64,000 bases of DNA from Morchella semilibera (Eukaryota > Ascomycota > Pezizomycetes > Pezizales > Morchellaceae): positions 1,127,101 through 1,191,100 of the forward strand of contig WBVU01000016.1 of NCBI GenBank assembly GCA_009192285.1, written 5' to 3'. The notes beneath the pieces are model-generated. The model saw nothing but the letters and a program-made list of their open reading frames with translations, was not told the DNA's origin and ran no database searches. Shown piece after piece: positions 56,984 to 64,000 of the stretch. Both the position numbers and the translations under genes were made by a program. Position 1 is the first letter of the stretch. Every line of letters starts with the position of its first letter.

Positions 56984-59900
56984 TTACTCGTAATCATCTT
57001 CGTCGTAACTCTCATCGGAAGGGAAATCCTCTGACTCGTCGTCATCGAATTGGCTTTGATCCTCATTTCTGCTCCATCCCCGCTCATCATCCACCACCAT
57101 CTCCCCCTCCTCCCCCTCCTCCCCCTCCCCCTCCCCCTGAATAGCCTCCGTAACAGTGCATTCATACCGAAAGTCCTTCCCCGTCATTATTTTTCCGTGA
57201 AGAATCTGGCCCATGTGCGTAGATGTAAAGGGCTGTCCTTTCCGCCGACAACTCATCAGCTTCTTCAGGAATGGAACGGGACTTTTAGTAAAAGGACCGG
57301 GTTCCATTCCCAAAGCAATACGGGTTGGAGCACTTCCTACGAAACCATCCCTCTCGATGAGACCTCCCTCCACAGAGGAAACGCTCTTCAAACACAAACC
57401 CAGGAAGCTCCCCAGACGCTCGTATGCCTCGTAATCTTTTAGAAAAAGCTGTCCGGAAAAGATGTTGAGCTGATCCACCAAATCTTTTGGGGCACTCCAC
57501 CCAGAGCCTGAAATTGGTGGTATAGTGCAAAAATTCAAGTCTTCAAATGTACGCATGTGCTTGGTGACTTTTGGTGCATACATATGAAGCCTCACGGCAT
57601 CATATGAGATTATGGTGGGAAGCAGCTCATTAACTTCATATGGGCTCATTATCACTAGGTATTTGTCCTCAACGAGACTTGATACCAGCCAGTTCACTGG
57701 GGATAGGAAGTCATCCATACATGTCGATCGCGACCCGTCTGTGGTTGTTGTTGTAAAGTCTTTGGTGACGAGTAGTTTCTTGCTCCAGGCTTCATTTTGA
57801 GACGCTTCCCGTGATTCCTCGAAGAGATTAAAGGCCAGGGTAACAGCCGCGGATCCTCCCAAGATTTTACCCGACCTCACAAAACCTATTATATCTGGGT
57901 GGATGGCATGAGGTCTCGCAGTTACGGGAAGAGGTAGTTCTCTTTGTTGCTCGCGCTCAACCTCAATTTCGAGCTCTCGTTCTTGTTCTTCATCTACTTG
58001 AGATCCTCTCAGTGATGTAATGGAAAATTTCTTGCAGTTTTCCTCGATCAAAGATACTTCGTGTTGTCGTTCTTGCGGGATAGGTCCTAAATGGAATAGT
58101 TCGTTGTTAGGCTTCAACGGTCCAAATCGTTCTTCTAGAGATTGTGCGTCCGGTTCGACCATTGTTGATTCCATTTGCTTAAGATCTTTGTGGTTCCAGG
58201 CCACATCCCGGTTTTGGTAGCTAATTCCTTGTCTTGCCCACGTCTGCACGGAATTCTTGGTGCTGATGAAAGTTTCATGCATTGACCACCTCAATACATC
58301 TGAGACGCTGACAGAGTCCGTTGGACATTTTCGCGCAGCTGTGAGGATCCTATGGTGAATCTCTGGAGGTGCGCAGAAAATTACTGACTGACCTTGACCA
58401 AGCTTTCGCATCCTCATGCACGCTGTACAATATTAGTAGGTATCAAACAACTTTCAAGAAAAGATTACTGACCCTGTACAAGTCTGTCTTTTGTCAGATT
58501 TGGGCCCAATGTGACCGCCGCTCTGGTTTCTTTTGGTAGCTTTAGGTCTGTACCTCGTGTGTGTACCTCGTCAAGATACACAAGACACTCGTCCATTTGT
58601 TTGGCAAATGCTGATATCATTAACGGTTCCGGGTATCCATCACGAGTAATGACAGTAAGCTCATCTTCCTCGTTAAAGTAAACAGAAGCCTTGCACTCGG
58701 GCACGCGACTGAGCCAATCTCTTGCTACCTCAAAATTCTGTTTTTCCAACACCTGTGCCCCCACATCAAGGAGAACCCGAATTTGCGGGTCCTGTTGAAC
58801 CAATTTATCTAGTAAGCTATCAACGTCAAGCCGTTGTTCGTTTTCGCCCTTAGCACACAAGTAACTATTCTCTGGTTGCAATAGATAGCTGAGGACCTTT
58901 GCGTTTGTGCCCAACTGCCCTTCAGATTCGTGTTGTTTAATCGATAATGGGAGAAGGTGTCGATTATCGTTTGTTCCACTAAAGCCAGTTGTTGGATGAG
59001 TTTTTGTTTCCGCAATATCCCAACCTGATGACGACAGCTTGTACGGGAACTCCCTTACTTTGGGGAACACCACCCAAGCCAGGTAAAAGTCAATGACTGC
59101 TTTGTTATGTCGAAAGCGGGGGAATATAAGATTTATGCGCTGTTGTTTATCAGCCAAATTAATACCACTTAATTCTCGTAGCGTTGTTGGCAAAGTTGTG
59201 TCTTTTTCAACCCAAAATTCGTACTCCATTCCCGGGTTATCGGATTTTAAGAGAGTCGCAAAGCAATGTTCCAATTGCGACTCCGTCAAACCAGCGTAGT
59301 AGTAACTAAGACAAGTCAGAGTAATTACAACGTCTGGATGGCTGAATTCTGCCCTCTGTGCTGGGCAATCCTTCGCCCGATATGGAACGGCCAACATCGA
59401 ACGGCTTAGGTCCAAGCCATACTCTACTCGCCACCGTTTTTTCCTCAACATGTTGCACAGAATGTCACCAGCTATTAAGCCTCTTAGTAACAACAGAGAA
59501 AGTCTTGATGTCTCGTCTATATCCTTGAATAGAGGCTCACTTTCAGCCTCTGTCATACCCTTATCTGTGACGAATTTAATCGCTAGTTCGCGGATGTAAT
59601 CAGGAAAGAGTCTGAAGGAAACGGTTTTGAGGCGGCCTACAAACACGTCTTCGGTAATTCGGGACACCAATTCATCTCCGGATTCGGGCTCCAGAATACG
59701 GATAATCGGAAAACTCCCCGGAAAGCTTTGGGGAATGTACTTTACTTCTAAGCCTCCCACAGTCGTGGCATGCACCTGTATATGACCAAAGATCTCCTGC
59801 ACAATGGTCCAACGACTTGGAGAAAGCTCTACAGGGTTACTAACACCAACAGTATATATGAGCTCGTTCTTTGTGTGTAAGATTTCGTCACTCTCGTCAA

Positions 59901-62900
59901 GGATGTCTCGCGAATTCCTCTCAAGCCAGCGCTGGCACTGAATCAATGCTGTGGCGACACCCTTATCTCCTTTGTGCATGAAAAGGAGGTCAAGCCCCAT
60001 GAGTTTAAAGGACAAAAGATGCTCTGGTTGAACCAGAAGAATCCCTCCAACCTCCATACACTCTTGATATAGATCTCGAATACTTTCTGCGGCACTCTCA
60101 TCCAACTTTACGTTCCGAGAGAAAGGCATGTAGAAGATCCGTCTGTTTGCTAGTCCGCCCAATTTTTGCACAAGTAACCGGAACATCTGTCCAGATAACG
60201 GCTTCAAAACAACGACCCGAACAAGCTTCTTACCATCTGCTAAGGCCGCAGAAATAATAGGCACAATGACCGAGGATTTTCCTTCCCCCATATTTAATTG
60301 CAGAGTCTGGTTTTTTCCAGAGGAAGGCGCGATCATTTCTAGCGCAATTTGCGTTTGAACAGGGCGTACGAGGATGTTGTTGTCAATGGATATGAGAAGC
60401 CAGTCTGGATAGGCAGCTTGATTCCGTCCTTGACCACCAGGGTTCTCCAATTCTCTAACAAAATCGTCGCCTCCGTTCTCAAAGTAGTCTAAAAGGCGTT
60501 CAGCACGTTGAAACATAGCCACTGCTTCGCCATACTCTATGAGTGTTTGCTTCCATCCAGGGCTTAAATCCACCGAGGCATTACTTGCTAGCCGCTGAAG
60601 CAATGATATGGGTGATATGTTTGGCCACAGGCCTGCCATTCCTATTAGGTTTTGAGCCTCTGATATTGGCCCTAGTGTTTTCTCGATAATCTTGAAGATT
60701 GACTGCGTACGATTTTCGGACTGCAATCGATGCTTGAATAATGCTTCCTTTGATGGTAATCCTGAAGTTACCGCTGCGCTTCCTTTCTGGAGAGCTTCAT
60801 AACTCGTAAGCATGTTATTAGCATACTCTTTCTCGAACTGATTGGAGTGTGCCTCCTCGAGCTCCAGTAATAGTGACTTCAGCTCATTTTCGCCTTGAGA
60901 TATGGTTGGCTGCATGTTTATAGGGATTGGAATGCCGGTAATATCTGGTGGAATTCTCGAAAATATTCCTTCTAGTGTGACCTTGGAGTATGAAGGAGCC
61001 CTGACCCTCCTATGTGGATCAAATGCATACTTTGGGCGGACTTCTTTGGGCCACAGGTCCATGTTGGATAACTCTTTTTGAACCTCGTCAATATGCCTAT
61101 AAAGTTCCGTATTTTTGTAGCAGCTCTCAAATATTGGAAAGATGTTATTCATTGCACTTCCAACATCAAGGTGTGTATACACCTCCATAGAGCCGCTTGG
61201 TGGAGCGTTGGGCTTAAGACAAGGCCATTGAGACTGCAGAAATGAAAATAAAATCTCCGCCTGGGATTGCCAACTACTTTCGTATGTATTTTTTCGGCGT
61301 CGGTGCAGTTTTGATGCCTTTTCTCCGGGTCTCGGTGGAAGGAGGGCCTCCGGACTATGCTCAAACTTAACCACACAACTTTTCACCAGCCCTACCTGCA
61401 GTTGAGGCCTTTCTCCATCATTTATTACGTACGATGAGAACGGTGGCGGGTCGATACGTGAGAAGTTTTTATTTGTCATGAATGCCAATAACGTGCCAAT
61501 GATTGGCATATCCTGTTTTCCTGAATACGCAATTGTGCATAACACAAACATCAACTGATATTTACTCCGAGGTACGGTAGTTCGAAGAGCATTGTATAGA
61601 TCAACCCAGCAGGAACCGAGATGCAAGTTCAGGGCCTCGCGATTATAACGAAGCGCCATGGCTCTATCCGAAGCACCAGAAACCCTTCCCCAGCTTTTGA
61701 ATAAAGTCTTCAAATCATGGCATATCTCTAGATTCGAGGACCAGTCTTCGACGGATCTTACAATATCCCAGACCTGATTCTTCAATTTATCGTTTAAGGG
61801 AATAAAATCCCGCGAATTATAAATCGAATCATTGAGTTCGGTGTAATTTGAGCCCCCAAACTCGTCCCTTCGGATTATAGAATAACGAATGGCTGCTCTG
61901 ACCAATAAATGATTGCTACCACTGGGTGAAAAAGTCTCCGATCCCAATGCGTTACCGTCGACTCTAAACATATGAAAGCGGCGTGCGTGTTCGAAAATTG
62001 AGGTTACAAGCAGCTGAAAATCCTCGTGCTGCGCAAGACACGACAGATCGTTCCATTTTATCGTCTGCATAACCTTCTTATGCGTCGGATAGTAAACGCG
62101 GGGTGGGGTAAGCGACATTATCAGCTTTAGAAGCTTAATCTCCTCTTCCCCCAGCTTTTGGAAGGACCATGTTGTCGCTGATCTAAGATTTGCAAGCGCC
62201 TCCTCAGTACCCGTACGTCGGGTAAGTTTATCCGGCAAACAATGTGTAGTCAAGGCATGGAGGTATATTTTGAAGAGATGACTGGTTAGACTGTCGTTTC
62301 CTACCAGTCGCCCGAGCTTTGTATCGATCACGTAGTGAAGGTAGGAAACTCTATCCAACTCGTCGTTATCCGTCTCTACCTCAACTCTAACATGATTTCC
62401 CTTGATTGAATAGCTGACATCGCCATATGGAATGATAATACTGCGTACCGATTTCTGACGCATAACGAGTCGGTTCACGAGGCCAGTGAATGTCCCAGTA
62501 TCTTGACTAAAATCAACAACCATGCCCCGGAATTGCCGGCACTCAATCTCGCCTTTCTCATTTATAAAAAAATCCAACTTTAGTCGAGGTAAATGGATTA
62601 AGACCGTGCGACTATCGAGTGCAAAGGTTACATCGATATACTTTGGTGGTTCCAACCTACCCAATACTGAAGTTATCATGGAAAATGAAGCTTTTCGATT
62701 GTCCATCATACGTTCATCTCGCAGTACCATGCGAGAGACCAGCCCTAAATAACTCAAGCGCCAATTTGAGGGCGATGATTTCCACGGTTCGCACCTGGGC
62801 CTGAACTCGAGAACACGGGTCTTGATTTCCAGCCAATGGAAGTAGTTTTTGGTAAACCCGGCTGGAAAGTCGCCTTGTAATTTTGTGTGGGGTACAAGCT

Positions 62901-64000
62901 CATACTCGACCCCATTGATCTGAGCTTTTATGAGGAGCTCGTCTTGATGCATACCAAAATGTACCTTTGGAGTTCGTCAGAAATTTCCCTGTGGTCAAGG
63001 GCATGGGGGTATACCTGATGTCCGAAGATCTGATGCCGGGCTTGGAACACCATCCCAGGGAGGTTTGACGGGAATACATCGAAAACTTTCTAAAAGCAGG
63101 CCTTTGTCAGCCTCAGCCCCGGAGCTTAGATCCAAATACTGACCTCTGAGAACAATCGTTTATAAGTGGGGTGTAGGGTATAGCTTGCCCCCATTCTAGA
63201 AAGCGGTAATCCATCCACAAGTAGTTGACCACTAAGCAAGTTGTACCGCACCTCCTGTGACACGTTTCCGGATATTGGAGTAGTATTTGATTTCATCCAT
63301 CTGCTATCGGTCGTACCAAGGGGTTCCCATGGTGACCCTGCTTTATATGCTGTCCACACCCGTGAAATACATTTATTGAGACCATCATTATTCGAAAGTA
63401 TCAACCGCCGAAGGTGATCTTCAATTGCGACAGATAATCTTCGATCCCTATCTAGAAGAAAGCAAGTATGGAGAGGAAAAGTGTCTATGCTTGCAGGAGT
63501 GTTGTTATGAATGATTATGGCGCATTCGACCAAAGTTGCGACATCTCCTCCCGAGCTCAGGACATGCCAAAAGTCACTGTGATCAACATCATAGGTTGCT
63601 CGGCATATGGCAGCCATTTCTAATGCCCGATTCTTCAAATCCTCCAACTGGCCCTCCTTCTCGCATTCCTGTATGTTGCCAGCCAACTGACGAATCCATT
63701 TGAATGTTACAGCACGGGCCCTGCGCAACAAGCGAAATGCGCAATTTCTAACATCCGAACTACTCGCGGCGGTCAAAAGACGAGTAGTTAACCATATCGC
63801 TGACTTTGCAGAAACTCCCTCCAACCAGTTGGCCTCGATACTAGAAAGCAAACTAGAAAGTTCTTGGAGGAGATTACCCCCAAAGACAGGATCTTCGAGT
63901 ATTGCAAAGCATTTCCGAGTCGCACTCAAGTTATCACTATCAGGAGGCCCGGTAAACCATGCAGCTTGCATAAGGAGAATATTCACGGCCTCATCTTTAA
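56984..64000 (-). CDS. Giant DUF3638/DUF3645 protein (annotated in databases as ubiquitinyl hydrolase-like), N-terminus missing
   Basis: Four exons in the window: 63144..64000 (open at the right edge), 63015..63089, 58473..62964 and 56984..58422, all joined in frame by GT-AG introns; 2286 residues visible. Exon 58473..62964 alone encodes about 1,500 residues. Family blocks: VHFGMHQDELLIKAQINGVE, LQLNMGEGKSSVIVPIISAA (P-loop-like GEGKSS, DUF3638), RRIFYMPFSRNVKLDE, LLVQPEHLLSFKLMGLDLLF, RDILDESDEILHTKNELIYT (a DEAD-like DESD), YGLDLSRSMLAVPYRAKDCP and HPDVVITLTCLSYYYAGLTE (DUF3645). The P-loop plus DESD pair suggests a helicase-like ATPase, but the biochemical role is not established. Database names as ubiquitinyl hydrolase are by automatic transfer, as far as I recall. 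The C-terminus is acidic (SDESYDEDDYE). No frame breaks were seen. Confidence 0.88.

Overview
The window is nuclear DNA of a filamentous ascomycete (Pezizomycotina). The evidence is short GT-AG introns of about 50-80 bp in most genes, a NoxB-type NADPH oxidase, an Mtf2-like mitochondrial protein, a Skt5/Chs4-type chitin synthase activator and an SQS1 protein with an internal chromo-like domain. Class or genus cannot be fixed from the sequence. Twelve loci look intact (two run off the window edges) and three are decayed. Gene density is low, with long repeat-bearing spacers.

Layout. 1-10.5 kb is compact and housekeeping: the 5' part of cmr1 (-); a mitochondrial Mtf2-like gene (+); a divergent pair of respiratory complex I genes (the 23 kDa Fe-S subunit, -, and mitochondrial acyl carrier protein, +); vps74/GOLPH3 (+); and an Avo2-like ankyrin gene (-) whose start codon appears to be split by an intron. 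11.6-27.7 kb is gene-poor and decayed: a mitochondrial carrier with a broken 3' end, a MITE, an intact noxB (-), a multiply frameshifted skt5/chs4-like gene that keeps its splice sites and CaaX end, and a multiply frameshifted oxr1-like TLDc gene. 29.8-40.1 kb holds the splicing factor gene syf1 (+), a small secreted cysteine-rich protein (+) and an unusual protein joining a ubiquitin-conjugating (E2) domain to an F-box (+). 40.3-42 kb is a repeat nest of two SINE-like copies, a degenerate tandem array and a Harbinger-type MITE. 43-48.9 kb carries atg4 (-) and sqs1 (+), divergently arranged. 49-54 kb is another repeat nest with two more SINE-like copies and two inverted-repeat elements. 54-64 kb has jjj1/DNAJC21 (-) and most of a giant DUF3638/DUF3645 protein (-) that runs off the right edge.

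Common themes. Several genes serve RNA and ribosome biology (syf1, sqs1, jjj1), mitochondria (complex I subunit, ACP, Mtf2-like, carrier) and membrane traffic or autophagy (vps74, atg4), but there is no biosynthetic cluster. The non-coding DNA has two unusual properties: a very high density of the palindrome TACATGTA, almost absent from exons, and many 10-17 bp C or G homopolymer tracts, several just upstream of start codons. A tRNA-promoter-bearing SINE-like family with near-identical copies is the clearest candidate for an undescribed mobile family. The E2-F-box fusion is the most interesting protein architecture.
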